Part shown: one piece after another, positions 25,470 through 34,248 of the stretch | How the letters are laid out: each line of letters opens with the position of its first letter | Numbering within the stretch: the first letter of the stretch is position 1 | Source of the DNA: Microvirga sp. | GTDB lineage: Bacteria > Pseudomonadota > Alphaproteobacteria > Rhizobiales > Beijerinckiaceae | Assembly: GCA_031181145.1 (NCBI GenBank) | Contig: JAPSLB010000003.1 | Coordinates: forward strand, 1-64,000 | Direction: 5' to 3' | DNA: 64,000 bases | Notes under the pieces: model-generated | Databases searched by the model: none | Told to the model about the DNA's origin: nothing | Seen by the model: only the letters and a program-made list of their open reading frames with translations | Translations under genes and position numbers: made by a program

Positions 25470-27395
25470 ATGCCCCCCAGATCCACTCTGAACGTCTCCC
25501 TCACACCTGAACTCCTCCGCCTCATCGGCGAGGATGTGTCCTCCGGCCAGTACCAGAGCGCCAGCGAGGTCGTACGCGAAGCTCTGCGAGGCTTCTACGG
25601 GGGACGAGCGACGCCTGACCGCTTCGGCGCGGCCGATGTGGCCCTGACCAGGAGTAGGGAGCAGGTGGAGGCCCTTTTCGCCCAGGCGGCGGCAGGGATG
25701 GCCCAGGTCGACTTGACAGGCCGTTTCGTGCGCGTGAACGAGCAATACTGTGCCATCCTGGACCGCCGCCGCGATGAGCTTCTACAGCTCCGCATGCAGG
25801 ATTGTACCCACCCGGACGACCTTCCGCGCAACATGATATTGTTCCGCCATGCCTTGGAAACGGGTGAGGCATTCGAGATCGAGAAGCGCTATCTGCGCCC
25901 GGATGGGTCTGTGGTCTGGGTGCGCAATGCCGTCAGCCCCATTCGCGACGGCTCCGGCAAGCCGGACAGCATCCTGGCCGTCTCTATCGACATCACCGGC
26001 TACAAGAACGCCCAGGAGGAACTGCGCGAGAGCGAGGCCCTCAAGGGCTCCATCCTCGACGCGGCCCTCGACTGCATCGTCTCCACCGATCGAGAGAGCC
26101 GGATCATCGAATGGAACTCTGCTGCGGAGCGGACCTTCGGCTTCACCCGTGAGGCGGCCTTGGGCCAGGACTTGGCCGATCTCATCATCCCGCCGGAGTA
26201 CCGGGAGCGCCACCGCCGAGGCATGGCCCGATATCTTGCCACGGGTGAGGGGCCCGTGCTGAACCGGCGCATCGAGCTGGAAGCTCTCCGGGCCGACGGT
26301 TCCCGGTTTCCGGTCGAGCTGGCGATCAGTCCGATCAGCAGTGGGGAGAGACCGCGGTTTACGGCCTACTTGCGTGACATTACCCTCAATAAGCAGGTAG
26401 CAGCGGCCCAGCGCGAGAGTGAGCAGCGTCTCCGCTTGACCTACGAGCATGCCTTCACCAGCATTGCCGAGGTGGACTCGAGCGGTCGCTTTTTACGGGT
26501 GAACGAGCAATTGAGCATTATCACCGGCTACAGCCGGGACGAGCTGCTGCTGCGCACCTTTCTCGACATCACCCATCCGGAGGACAGGGAGCCTGATCTC
26601 GATCAGTTCCGCCGGCAAATGGCAGGGGAGCTTGACGCCTACCGGATGGAGAAGCGCTACGTCCGCAAGGACGGGCAGATCGTCTGGATCGAGCTTGCGG
26701 CCTCCCGAGTGGATGATGCGGAAGGCCGGCCCCTTTACGGGGTGCGGGTGGCTCGTGACATCACCGAGCGCAAGCGGGCGGAAGAGCACCGGGAGTTGCT
26801 CCTGCACGAACTGAATCACCGGGTGAAGAATACCCTCACGACGGTGCAGTCCATCGTCTTCCAGACCTTGCGAAATGCGCCAACTCCGGACGACGCGCAA
26901 ACTGCTCTTGCCAGCCGCTTGATCGCTCTGTCAAAGGCGCATGACGTGCTGACCCGGGAGAACTGGGAGGCGGCGAGCCTGCATCAGATCGTCTCGGAGG
27001 CCATGGAGCCGTTCCGGGCTCACGGTGAGAACCGGATCAGGGTTGCTGGACCTCCGGTCCGCCTGCCTCCCTCAATGGCGCTGGCGGTTGCCATGGCGCT
27101 CCAGGAGTTGGCGACGAACGCGGTGAAATACGGGGCCCTCTCCAGTGAGGCCGGAGAGGTGGAGATCCGCTGGACATTGGATAAGTCGAACAGCCCGGCT
27201 CATCTCCATCTACGCTGGGAGGAAAGCAGTGGACCGCCCGTGCGGCCGCCGAACCGCAGGGGCTTCGGCACACGTCTGATCGAACGGAGTCTTGCTGGGG
27301 ACCTCCATGGCGAGGCAAAGATTGAGTTTGCCTCGACCGGGGTGGTTTGCACGATCAAAGCCCCAGTGCCTGACCTGATGGTCGTACGAGCATAG
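25470..27395 (+). CDS. Sensor kinase: ParD-like RHH domain, three PAS domains, HWE histidine kinase
   Basis: A 641-residue protein with an unusual front end. Residues about 4-43 (STLNVSLTPELLRLIGEDV, then SSGQYQSASEVVREALRGF) match the ParD-type ribbon-helix-helix fold: a short beta strand followed by two helices with the G-x-Y-x-S-A-S-E-V-V-R-E-A-L pattern of ParD antitoxins. Three PAS domains follow at about 65-175, 190-305 and 320-435, each ending in a DIT-type motif. The kinase core is of the HWE family: His446 in HELNHRVKN, the Trp-Glu pair at 499-500 (RENWEAASL), Asn550 in LATNAVKYGALS and a GFGTRLIERS glycine motif. The start at 25470 is the first residue of the RHH segment; an in-frame extension to 25272 has no family match. 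No good ribosome-binding site is seen. It is the only plain kinase without receiver here and would need a partner regulator. Confidence 0.88.
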   Translation: MPPRSTLNVSLTPELLRLIGEDVSSGQYQSASEVVREALRGFYGGRATPDRFGAADVALTRSREQVEALFAQAAAGMAQVDLTGRFVRVNEQYCAILDRRRDELLQLRMQDCTHPDDLPRNMILFRHALETGEAFEIEKRYLRPDGSVVWVRNAVSPIRDGSGKPDSILAVSIDITGYKNAQEELRESEALKGSILDAALDCIVSTDRESRIIEWNSAAERTFGFTREAALGQDLADLIIPPEYRERHRRGMARYLATGEGPVLNRRIELEALRADGSRFPVELAISPISSGERPRFTAYLRDITLNKQVAAAQRESEQRLRLTYEHAFTSIAEVDSSGRFLRVNEQLSIITGYSRDELLLRTFLDITHPEDREPDLDQFRRQMAGELDAYRMEKRYVRKDGQIVWIELAASRVDDAEGRPLYGVRVARDITERKRAEEHRELLLHELNHRVKNTLTTVQSIVFQTLRNAPTPDDAQTALASRLIALSKAHDVLTRENWEAASLHQIVSEAMEPFRAHGENRIRVAGPPVRLPPSMALAVAMALQELATNAVKYGALSSEAGEVEIRWTLDKSNSPAHLHLRWEESSGPPVRPPNRRGFGTRLIERSLAGDLHGEAKIEFASTGVVCTIKAPVPDLMVVRA

Positions 27396-27762
27396 TTCCG
27401 CTCGATGTTGAGCAAGCCTCATCCAGCTCCCGGGCCTGCCCCGGCCGAGCCGGGGCCGGTACGATGAACGGTCTTTCGCGAATTCTGCCTGTGAACCTGG
27501 AATGTCTGTTTCTGGCACGGCGCTTGTGTCAGCATTTGCCCAATAAGCGGGGTAACCCCGTCGCGGCTCGGTGGGTAGAGCGTCGTGGTCGCCGGTTCCA
27601 TAGATCCCGACATGCTGCCCACAGGAAATCGGCACGTGCGATAGAGGGTTTATTCCATCGGAACTGTAAGGATCTCGGCCGAAAGTGCCGGCGCATCTTT
27701 CTGGACCCCCGTCAGGGTACGTTGTAAACATTTCGGCCGCTTGATTTTAGAGGAGACGCAGC
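27396..27762. other. Gene-free stretch between the HWE kinase and GFA genes
   Basis: About 365 bp with no coding frame I recognise. It holds a GC hairpin (27440-27456), a second small hairpin CGGGGTAACCCCG at 27548-27560, and a stretch around 27565-27610 that looks superficially like a tRNA D-arm and T-arm but lacks room for an anticodon arm. Confidence 0.5.
27440..27456 (+). terminator. GC-rich hairpin after the HWE kinase gene
   Basis: CCCCGGC-CGA-GCCGGGG: a perfect 7-bp stem with a 3-base loop, 45 bp after the kinase stop codon. No T-run follows, so it may be a weak or factor-assisted terminator. Confidence 0.4.
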
Positions 27763-28155
27763 ATGGACCGCTTCACGGGCGGTTGCCTGTGCGGCAACGT
27801 CCGAATTGTAGCGTTGGGACTCCCATACCGGGTCGGCCTTTGTCACTGTCTCGACTGCCGCAAGCATCACGGGGCCCTATTTCACGCTTCCGCAGTGTTC
27901 CCTCAGGATGCGGTGACGATCGAGGGCGAAACACGCGACTACGCTGGACGGTTTTTCTGTCCCCGCTGCGGATCGTCCATTTTCGCACGCACCGCCGACG
28001 AAATCGAAGTGAACCTAGGATCCCTGGACGCTCCCGACCAACTGAAGCCAACCTACGAACTCTGGACCGTCCGCCGCGAGTCCTGGTTGCCGCCGTTTCC
28101 GCTCACGAGACGATACGAGCGCGATCGTGACGCCACGGGTCGCCATGAGGAGTAG
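27763..28155 (+). CDS. GFA family (CENP-V/glutathione-dependent formaldehyde-activating-like) zinc protein
   Basis: A 130-residue single-domain protein. The zinc-binding cysteines are in GGCLCGNV, LCHCLDCRKHHGA and FFCPRCGSSIF, the three landmarks of the GFA/Mss4-like fold, followed by VNLGSLDAPDQLKPTYELWTVRRESWLPPF, where family members have HIWxxSRxxW. The family name comes from formaldehyde-glutathione adduct formation, but most members have no proven reaction. It stands alone between two regulatory genes. Confidence 0.9.
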   Translation: MDRFTGGCLCGNVRIVALGLPYRVGLCHCLDCRKHHGALFHASAVFPQDAVTIEGETRDYAGRFFCPRCGSSIFARTADEIEVNLGSLDAPDQLKPTYELWTVRRESWLPPFPLTRRYERDRDATGRHEE

Positions 28156-28266
28156 GTCGCACGAACGGTGCGAAGGCGCCGATATGAGTGACCGAGATAT
28201 ATCTATATCTTGATCGAAATCACGAACAAGATGCTCGAGGACAGCGCCTACGATCACGCCGGGGCG

Positions 28267-29784
28267 TCACTCGGGAAGGCCGGCCTTGCGGTAGCCATCA
28301 AGGAAATGCTCAAGCGTCGCAGTGTCGCGGAATGGCTCCGTCGCAGCCCAGTGGCGGGTTGTGAAATGCGGGTTGCCGACGAGGAACAGTTCGACCTCTG
28401 CGCGCGCTTCGTCGAGCCGACCCAGTTGGGCAAGGCTTGCCGCCAGAAAGCGGCGTGAGCTCGTCCGATAAGTCTCGTCCCGGCGCAGCGTCTCGACAGC
28501 GGCTTCGTATTCGCGGGCCGCGTATTGCGCCTGGCCGAGCGTCAGATAGTACCAACCTGCCGGAAACGGGTTCAGCCGGAACGCCTTGCGAATATGCTCG
28601 AGGCCCTCCTCGACCCGCCCGGCCAAGACCGCGATGTCGGATAATGTCGCCCAGGTGTCGGCTTCGTTCGGGTCGAGTTCGATCGCTTTGGCGAATTCCG
28701 CATCCGACTCGGCGAAGCTGCGGTCATATGCAAGCAGGTAGGCAAGGACCCAGCGGCAGCCAGCATCGTTGGGATCGATCGCCACAGCTTTGCGCGCCAG
28801 TTCCAAAGCAATGCTGCGGGTAGGTTTGCTTGGTTCGCCCCAATGCACCCATCCCATCCAGTGGTTCATGGCAAGCCAGCGATAGGCTTCGGCGTATCCT
28901 GGATCGAGCGAAACCGCGCGCGTGAGCATGAGATGTGCTTCCCGCGCCGTCTGTGGCGATTCATCGATCAGCTTGCGCGCCCGCACGCAGAGATCGTAAG
29001 CCTCGAGATTCTTGGGGCGATTGCGTGGCGGCGGTGCGCGCAGCCGGCCAAGTAACGCCTCCACGATCCGGCCGGTGACCTCGTCCTGAACCGCAAAGAT
29101 ATCTTCCAGGCTGCGATCGAAGCGTTCCGCCCATAGATGATCACCACTCACCGCATCGACCAGCTGTGCGTTGATGCGCACGCGCCCCGCGGCGCGTCTT
29201 GCGCTACCCTCCAGCAGGTAGCGCACCCCGAGAGCCTGGGCGATCCCACGCACGTCCATCGCCTTCCCTTTGTACGCAAAGGCCGAGTTGCGTGCGATGA
29301 CGAACAGGTCGGAGATCCTGGATAGGTCGGTGATCAGGTCCTCGGTCAGTCCATCCGTGAAGGATTCCTGCTCGGGATCGTTGCTGATATTCACGAAGGG
29401 CAGCACGGCTATGGATGGCTTGTCGGGCAGCGGCAAAGGTTCTCGCTTCGCGCCGCCGAGCTGTTGGATGGCCCCTGTGAAGCGGTAGCCGATGCGCGGA
29501 ACCGTGGCGATCCATTCACCGCCGTCGGCGGCCGGACCAAGCAGCTTCCGCAGCAGCGCGATCTGGACGGTGAGATTGCCTTCCTCGACGGCGGTGCTCG
29601 GCCACGCCGCATCCATCAGCTCGGCTTTGCTCAGGATTTCGCCCGGCCGTCCGACGAGCGCCGCAAGCAGTCTTAGCCCGCGGTAGCCAACGGCAACGGG
29701 ATCACCGTTCCGAAGGAGCGTTCCCGCACCCGGATCAAGCACGAACGGACCAAAGGCAAAGCGCGATCCCTGCATACGGTGCAT
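28267..29784 (-). CDS. Winged-helix transcriptional regulator with TolB-like and TPR regions (CadC-like)
   Basis: A 505-residue protein. Residues about 8-105 form an OmpR/PhoB-type winged helix (FGPFVLDPGAGTLLRNGDPVAVG, LLAALVGRPGEILSKAELMDAAW, VPRIGYRF). A TolB-like segment at about 122-240 has PSIAVLPFVNISNDPEQESF, DGLTEDLITDLSRISDLFVIARNSAFAYKGKA in part, and HLWAERFDR. TPR repeats fill about 255-500 with the usual A-x4-L-DP pattern (RAVSLDPGYAEAY, KAVAIDPNDAG, KAIELDPNEADTW). No membrane helix is evident between the domains. This layout is common among alphaproteobacterial regulators annotated as adenylate-cyclase-like or CadC-like, though the cyclase domain is absent. It is divergent from the DUF1127 gene. 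Target genes are unknown. Confidence 0.88.
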   Translation of the reverse strand: MHRMQGSRFAFGPFVLDPGAGTLLRNGDPVAVGYRGLRLLAALVGRPGEILSKAELMDAAWPSTAVEEGNLTVQIALLRKLLGPAADGGEWIATVPRIGYRFTGAIQQLGGAKREPLPLPDKPSIAVLPFVNISNDPEQESFTDGLTEDLITDLSRISDLFVIARNSAFAYKGKAMDVRGIAQALGVRYLLEGSARRAAGRVRINAQLVDAVSGDHLWAERFDRSLEDIFAVQDEVTGRIVEALLGRLRAPPPRNRPKNLEAYDLCVRARKLIDESPQTAREAHLMLTRAVSLDPGYAEAYRWLAMNHWMGWVHWGEPSKPTRSIALELARKAVAIDPNDAGCRWVLAYLLAYDRSFAESDAEFAKAIELDPNEADTWATLSDIAVLAGRVEEGLEHIRKAFRLNPFPAGWYYLTLGQAQYAAREYEAAVETLRRDETYRTSSRRFLAASLAQLGRLDEARAEVELFLVGNPHFTTRHWAATEPFRDTATLEHFLDGYRKAGLPE

Positions 29785-29909
29785 CTATAGTCCGTTTGGA
29801 AGTCTTTTAGAACTATTTGGGCGAGCTTAAGTACGACGCTGTTCGCATCCTGCAGCATTCATCCTCGTTCAGGTCGAGGCCCCGGAGCCCAGACCATATG
29901 GAGGATGTC

Positions 29910-30170
29910 ATGAACGATGCTCCCGCCCTTGCATCGGACCCGGGTCAGGCAGCGCAGCGGCCGGGAACGCCCGTGGGCCCGGCGGAAGCGTCGCGCCGGC
30001 ACCACCGCCTGGCGACCCTGCGAAGCATTGTCGCAACCTGGCGCTGGCGGATACGCTTTCGCAGGAAACTCGCGCAAATGTCGAAGTCCAGCCCTCATTT
30101 GATCGACGATATCGGGCTGACGAGAAGGCAGGTCGAGGCAGAGATCGCCAAGCCCTTCTGGCAACGATAA
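29910..30170 (+). CDS. DUF1127 family small protein
   Basis: An 86-residue protein whose C-terminal half is a DUF1127 domain: WRWRIRFRRKLAQMSKSSPHLIDDIGLTRRQVEAEIAKPFW (shown in parts: RKLAQMS, LIDDIGLTRRQVEAE). GGAGG precedes the ATG at 29910. DUF1127 proteins are small Arg-rich alphaproteobacterial proteins linked in studied species to RNA turnover, phosphate/carbon metabolism and stress regulation; many are controlled by the general stress response. The N-terminal 40 residues are Pro/Ala-rich and not conserved. Confidence 0.85.
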   Translation: MNDAPALASDPGQAAQRPGTPVGPAEASRRHHRLATLRSIVATWRWRIRFRRKLAQMSKSSPHLIDDIGLTRRQVEAEIAKPFWQR

Positions 30171-30528
30171 GCGGGATGCTGCGAAGACGATGCGTCCGCG
30201 CCGATGTGAGATCATCCCGCGACGGATAGACTTCGGCCCGGTCGGATTCTGCGCTTGCCTGACGATGCGAGCGCCCATCGGTCACATGGCCGGCCGCCTA
30301 TGGCACATCTCGGACGCGAGCCGAATGTCCGCTTGAGTGTCATCCATCTGCCGGACCGCAGAACCGAGTAAGGGAATGGGCACAGATCGACTGAGCATCA
30401 CGGACGGAGCAGAGGCCGTGAGAAACCTCAGGCTGCACGTACCTCGCTCACGATTTTCCGCGGATCAGGCCCAGAAACAGGGCGGACGCGATCGACCCCG
30501 CTCCGAGCCGGGCCGTTAGCGAGCCGAC
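30171..30528. other. Gene-free stretch
   Basis: About 360 bp between the DUF1127 gene and the 3' end of the ribokinase operon. No reading frame with protein-like features and no clear terminator was found. Confidence 0.45.
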
Positions 30529-31440
30529 TCAGGCAGTTCCGAGTTGCTCCCGTGTCGGCATACCTGTTTGAGCGCCATGAGCCAGGCAGGCCAGCGATGC
30601 CCCGCGGCAGGCTCGTTCAAGGGCTGTCGCGAAGGGCAGAGCCGCATCGAGTCCGCTGGCCAGGATGCCGACGAAGGTGTCGCCGGCTCCAGTCGTGTCG
30701 ACGGGCCGTATGGGCTTCGCTTCAACGGCCTCGTGGCGCCCGTTGGGATGAAACGCAAAGGCTCCGCGTGCACCCGCCGTCACTACACATATGCAGCCGG
30801 TCTGCGCCAGGTAGGCTCCGGCTTCCTCTAAAGCGGCCGTCTGGCACCCGAGGAGGGTCGCCGCTGCGATAGCCTCGTGCTCGTTGACAACGAAGATGTC
30901 GGTCGCACTAACGAGATCCGAGAGATCGGTCGCCGAGAATTTCGATGGGGCCGGTGCGAAGTTCCAGATGACGCGGCCGCCAGCCGCACGGACCTGCCGG
31001 GCGACGCTGAGGGATCCAGGGAAGGGGACCTCCATCTGGAAGACGGCGACAGTGGAGGAATCGATCGCGAAATTGCAGATCGACGCTTCCGTTAGCGTAG
31101 CGTTCGCCCCGCTGGCGACCGTGATTGCATTCTCGCCGTGCTCATCCACGGTAATGAAGGCACAGCCGGTCGGTTCCGCGCTGATGGCGACGAGATCCGC
31201 CACCACACCATTGCGAACGAGGTTGTCGCGCGCGGATCGGCCGAAGGCGTCGTCGCCGACGCAGGCTGCGATCACCACCCGATGCGGCAGAGAGGCGCGC
31301 GCGGCGGCGATCGCCTGGTTGGCGCCCTTTCCGCCGAACAAGGTTCCATAGCTCGGCGACAGAACGGTTTCGCCTGGGCGCGGGATCGAGGCCACGCGGG
31401 CGACAAGATCGATATTGATTGACCCGAAAACAAGGATCAT
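30529..31440 (-). CDS. PfkB-family sugar kinase, ribokinase-like
   Basis: A 303-residue kinase of the ribokinase/PfkB family. Motif 1 is seen in GTLFGGKGANQAIAAARA and motif 2, with the catalytic Asp, in RPVDTTGAGDTFVGILASGL. The N-terminal ILVFGSINIDLVARV is typical of ribokinase, as is the glycine pair FGGKGANQA. It phosphorylates a sugar hydroxyl with ATP in the cytoplasm; ribose is the default guess but related members act on other pentoses, tetroses or nucleosides. It is the last gene of the minus-strand operon and follows an RpiB-like isomerase, so the two probably act in sequence on one sugar or sugar acid. Confidence 0.88.
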   Translation of the reverse strand: MILVFGSINIDLVARVASIPRPGETVLSPSYGTLFGGKGANQAIAAARASLPHRVVIAACVGDDAFGRSARDNLVRNGVVADLVAISAEPTGCAFITVDEHGENAITVASGANATLTEASICNFAIDSSTVAVFQMEVPFPGSLSVARQVRAAGGRVIWNFAPAPSKFSATDLSDLVSATDIFVVNEHEAIAAATLLGCQTAALEEAGAYLAQTGCICVVTAGARGAFAFHPNGRHEAVEAKPIRPVDTTGAGDTFVGILASGLDAALPFATALERACRGASLACLAHGAQTGMPTREQLGTA

Positions 31441-31474
31441 GTCACACGCGCTCCCCTTTTCATGTCAGCCGACT

Positions 31475-31921
31475 TCAGCCTTCCGCATCCATAGCGTGGA
31501 GCTTCTCCACGCGACGGCGGCAATCCTCATCGGTGGAGAATTGCGCCGACAGGTAGGACGAGACGAGATCCTGCGCGAGCCAGGATCCGACAATCTTTGC
31601 GCCGATGCACATCACGTTGACGTCGTCATGCTCAACCGACTGGTGCGCCGAGTGGATGTCGTGGCAAACGGCAGCGCGAATTCCCTTGACCTTGTTGGCC
31701 GCGATGGACGCTCCGACGCCCGTGCCGCAGACCATGATCCCGCGCTCGGCCTCGCCGGACTTGACTTTTTCGGTCAGCGCGCGGGCGATGTCCGGGAAAT
31801 CGACCGGTTTGTCATCGAAGGATCCGACATCAATGACCTCATGTCCGAGCGAGCGCACGTGCTCGACCACCGCATTCTTGAGGGGCCATCCAGCATGATC
31901 CGACCCTATTACAACGCGCAT
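31475..31921 (-). CDS. RpiB/LacAB-family sugar-phosphate isomerase
   Basis: A 148-residue enzyme with MRVVIGSDHAGWPLKNAVVEH at the N-terminus, GHEVIDVGSF, DFPDIARALTEKV and the active-site stretch GIMVCGTGVGASIAANKVKGIRAA containing the catalytic-type Cys. These define the RpiB/LacAB family, which interconverts aldose and ketose phosphates (ribose-5-P/ribulose-5-P, or C4 and C6 sugar phosphates in catabolic paralogues). ATG at 31921 has GAGGAAAGG upstream; the longer frame to 32077 overlaps the binding-protein gene. The operon setting suggests a catabolic specialist rather than the housekeeping ribose-5-P isomerase. Confidence 0.9.
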   Translation of the reverse strand: MRVVIGSDHAGWPLKNAVVEHVRSLGHEVIDVGSFDDKPVDFPDIARALTEKVKSGEAERGIMVCGTGVGASIAANKVKGIRAAVCHDIHSAHQSVEHDDVNVMCIGAKIVGSWLAQDLVSSYLSAQFSTDEDCRRRVEKLHAMDAEG

Positions 31922-31986
31922 CGAAAAACCTTTCCTCTGTGATCGCAGGTCGAGTGGTGCCGGAGCACCACTCGAGTTCCCCGGAC

Positions 31987-32781
31987 TTAGCTCCGCATTT
32001 CCTGAGGGAGTTCGCTGCCATGGAACTTTTTGTAAATTTCGTTTAGTTTGCCGTTTTTCAAGTTGGTCGAAATCCATTCGTTGAGCTTCTCGACCAGACG
32101 CGGCTCACCTTTGCGCACACCTATGGCAAGATCGAAGGTGCGAATGAGAACCTTCGGTTCGAACGCGCGAGCCGGGTTCTTCACGCCGATCTGGTTCGCA
32201 ATCGTTGCCGACGTCGCAACGCAGTCCGCCTGTCCGGAGACAGCGGCTGTCACCATCGTGGCGTCGTCGTCGAAGCGGGCGAGGGTAAGATTCCGATCCT
32301 TCATGTTCGACAGTTCGGTATCCTGCGTCGTGCCGCGGGAAACGGCAATGGTCTTGCCCTTCAGATCTTCCCAGGTCTTCGCGTCAACAGTCTTCAGGCA
32401 TGCGACGACGGATTGCAACGCCGCATAAGCGTTGGTGAAATCGATTACCTTGGCACGCTCCGGCGTGACCGAGAGGGTCGAGATGATGATATCTGCCTTG
32501 TTAGTCTGGATGTTAGGGATACGGGTTGCGCCGGTGGTCTGCACGAATTCCAGTTCAAGCCCCCAGTCCTTCGCGAGAAGCTGAGCAGTCTCGACGTCCG
32601 ATCCAGTGGGTTTGAGGTTCGCGTCCATCATACCAGACGGGGGAATAGCCATGTCGGTCGCGACGCGGATCTTCTTTGCGTTCATGATGTCGTCGAGAAG
32701 ATCGGCCTGGGCTGCGGTGCTTCCGAGTGCTACCATGCAGGTCATTGCGACTGCGGCAGCGTAAAGCGGGCGCTTCATCAT
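31987..32781 (-). CDS. Amino-acid-type ABC transporter substrate-binding protein (family 3)
   Basis: A 264-residue periplasmic protein. A signal peptide (MMKRPLYAAAVAMTCMVALGSTAAQA) precedes the mature domain: KKIRVATDMAIPPSGMMDANLKPTGSDVETAQLLAKDWGLELEFV in the family 3 pattern, then IISTLSVTPERAKVIDFTNAYAAL and LKGKTIAVSRGTTQDTE. GGGAGA precedes the ATG. It belongs to the polar amino acid transport group with the downstream-numbered ATPase and two permeases. The gene neighbourhood with sugar kinase and isomerase raises the possibility that the ligand is a sugar acid or amino-sugar acid rather than an amino acid (inference). Confidence 0.92.
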   Translation of the reverse strand: MMKRPLYAAAVAMTCMVALGSTAAQADLLDDIMNAKKIRVATDMAIPPSGMMDANLKPTGSDVETAQLLAKDWGLELEFVQTTGATRIPNIQTNKADIIISTLSVTPERAKVIDFTNAYAALQSVVACLKTVDAKTWEDLKGKTIAVSRGTTQDTELSNMKDRNLTLARFDDDATMVTAAVSGQADCVATSATIANQIGVKNPARAFEPKVLIRTFDLAIGVRKGEPRLVEKLNEWISTNLKNGKLNEIYKKFHGSELPQEMRS

Positions 32782-32812
32782 CGTCGTTGTCTCCCTAAGT
32801 CTTGGTTGTGGT

Positions 32813-33568
32813 TTAGAGCCCTGTGCCGACGAACTGGGCGAGTTCCGGGGTTGCGGGCGAGGTCAGGATCGTGGCAAGCCCGGTCTCATGGACCTTGCCG
32901 CGATGCATGAACACCACCCGGTCGGCGATTCCTCTGGCAAATCCCATCTCGTGCGTGACCATCACCATGGTCATGCCATCTGCAGCGAGCGCCTCGATGA
33001 CCTTCAGGACCTCGCCGGTCAGTTCCGGATCGAGGGCTGAGGTCACTTCGTCGAACAGCATCACCTTGGGCTGCATCGCGAGCGAGCGGGCGATCGCCGC
33101 GCGCTGCTGCTGGCCGCCGGAGAGCTGTTCGGGATATTGGTGGAGCTTGTCCTCCAGTCCGACCTGGGCAAGAACCCGCCGCGCCTCCTCTTTCGCATGG
33201 GTCCTCGACATACCCTTCACAGAGCAGGGGGCGAGCGTAATGTTCTCCTCGATCGTCAGGTGCGGAAACAGATTGTAGCTTTGGAAAACGATGCCGACAT
33301 CCTGACGCAGGGCTCTCAGATCGAGCTTGGGATCGCTGACACGATGACCGCAGACGACGATCTCGCCGCTGTCAATCGTTTCGAAACGGTCGATGCAGCG
33401 GAGGGCGGTGCTTTTGCCGGAACCGCTGCGGCCAATGAGGACGAGGACCTCGCCGCGATCGACCTCGAAGCTGACGCCGTCGAGCACCTTCAGCGTGCCA
33501 AAGCTCTTGTGCACGTTCTTAAGGGAGACGACCGGCGACGGGGTCGTTGAGTTCAAAGTCTTGTGCAT
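32813..33568 (-). CDS. Amino-acid-type ABC transporter ATPase (GlnQ/HisP-like)
   Basis: A 251-residue ATPase with Walker [10 protein letters not shown], the Q-loop [12 protein letters not shown], signature [17 protein letters not shown], Walker [16 protein letters not shown] and the switch VTHEMGFA. This full pattern, especially [16 protein letters not shown], marks the GlnQ/HisP group of the polar amino acid uptake family. It lies 31 bp after the first permease gene boundary and directly ahead of the binding-protein gene on the same strand. Confidence 0.94.
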   Translation of the reverse strand: MHKTLNSTTPSPVVSLKNVHKSFGTLKVLDGVSFEVDRGEVLVLIGRSGSGKSTALRCIDRFETIDSGEIVVCGHRVSDPKLDLRALRQDVGIVFQSYNLFPHLTIEENITLAPCSVKGMSRTHAKEEARRVLAQVGLEDKLHQYPEQLSGGQQQRAAIARSLAMQPKVMLFDEVTSALDPELTGEVLKVIEALAADGMTMVMVTHEMGFARGIADRVVFMHRGKVHETGLATILTSPATPELAQFVGTGL

Positions 33569-33569
33569 G

Positions 33570-34238
33570 TCAGGCAGTCCCGAGTGAGAGGCTGGCAGGG
33601 CCGCTGCGTCTCTCCAGGCGGCGGCTGATGCGCGAGATCGGATAGCAGAGGGCGAAATAGATCGCCGCGATGATGGTGTAGATCAGGAATGGCTCGAACA
33701 GGGAGTTGTTGATGATCTGTCCAGACCGCGCGAGCTCCACGAAGCCGACCACCGACGCCAGCGAGGTATTCTTGATGATCTGCACCATGAACCCCACCGT
33801 CGGAGGCGTCGCGATCCGGATCGCCTGCGGCAGGATGACCTTCGTCATCCGCTGGGAGCGACTGAGCGCGAGCCCTTCTGCCGCTTCCCACTGTGGCTTC
33901 GGAACGGACTCGATGCTGCCGCGCCAGATCTCGCCGAGATACGCGCCGACATAAATCGTGAGCGAAGCGCCGGCGGCTGTCAGGGGGGAGACCGTAACGC
34001 CGAGCGTCGGCAGGCCGAAATAGGTCAGGAACATGATGACCAGAAGCGGCGTCCCCTGGATAAGCTGGACATAGCCGGCGCTGAGCAGTCGCACGATCAG
34101 GCTTGGCGAAATGCGGCAAAGGGCGATGACGAAGCCGGCAATGCCGCCGCCGAGGAGGCCTATGAGCGACAGACCGATGGTCCACAACGCTCCGTGGCCT
34201 AAGAACATCAGGTGATTGGCATTCAGGGAGCCGCCCAT
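33570..34238 (-). CDS. Amino-acid-type ABC transporter permease (HisM/GlnP-like), subunit 2
   Basis: A 222-residue permease. The family loop [29 protein letters not shown] is the EAA coupling motif; [18 protein letters not shown] is the typical first pore-side segment. About five membrane helices. ATG at 34238 is set by GAGGAGA upstream; the longer frame to 34298 overlaps the other permease gene. It ends 1 bp before the ATPase gene, so the two are translationally close. Confidence 0.92.
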   Translation of the reverse strand: MGGSLNANHLMFLGHGALWTIGLSLIGLLGGGIAGFVIALCRISPSLIVRLLSAGYVQLIQGTPLLVIMFLTYFGLPTLGVTVSPLTAAGASLTIYVGAYLGEIWRGSIESVPKPQWEAAEGLALSRSQRMTKVILPQAIRIATPPTVGFMVQIIKNTSLASVVGFVELARSGQIINNSLFEPFLIYTIIAAIYFALCYPISRISRRLERRSGPASLSLGTA

Positions 34239-34248
34239 CTTATTCTCC

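Noticed and set aside
27560-27612. tRNA-like stretch (D-arm-like GCTCGGTGGGTAGAGC and T-arm-like GGTTCC)
   Set aside because: Only about 12 bases lie between the D-arm-like and T-arm-like parts, too few for an anticodon arm and variable loop, and no acceptor stem pairs. At most a remnant.
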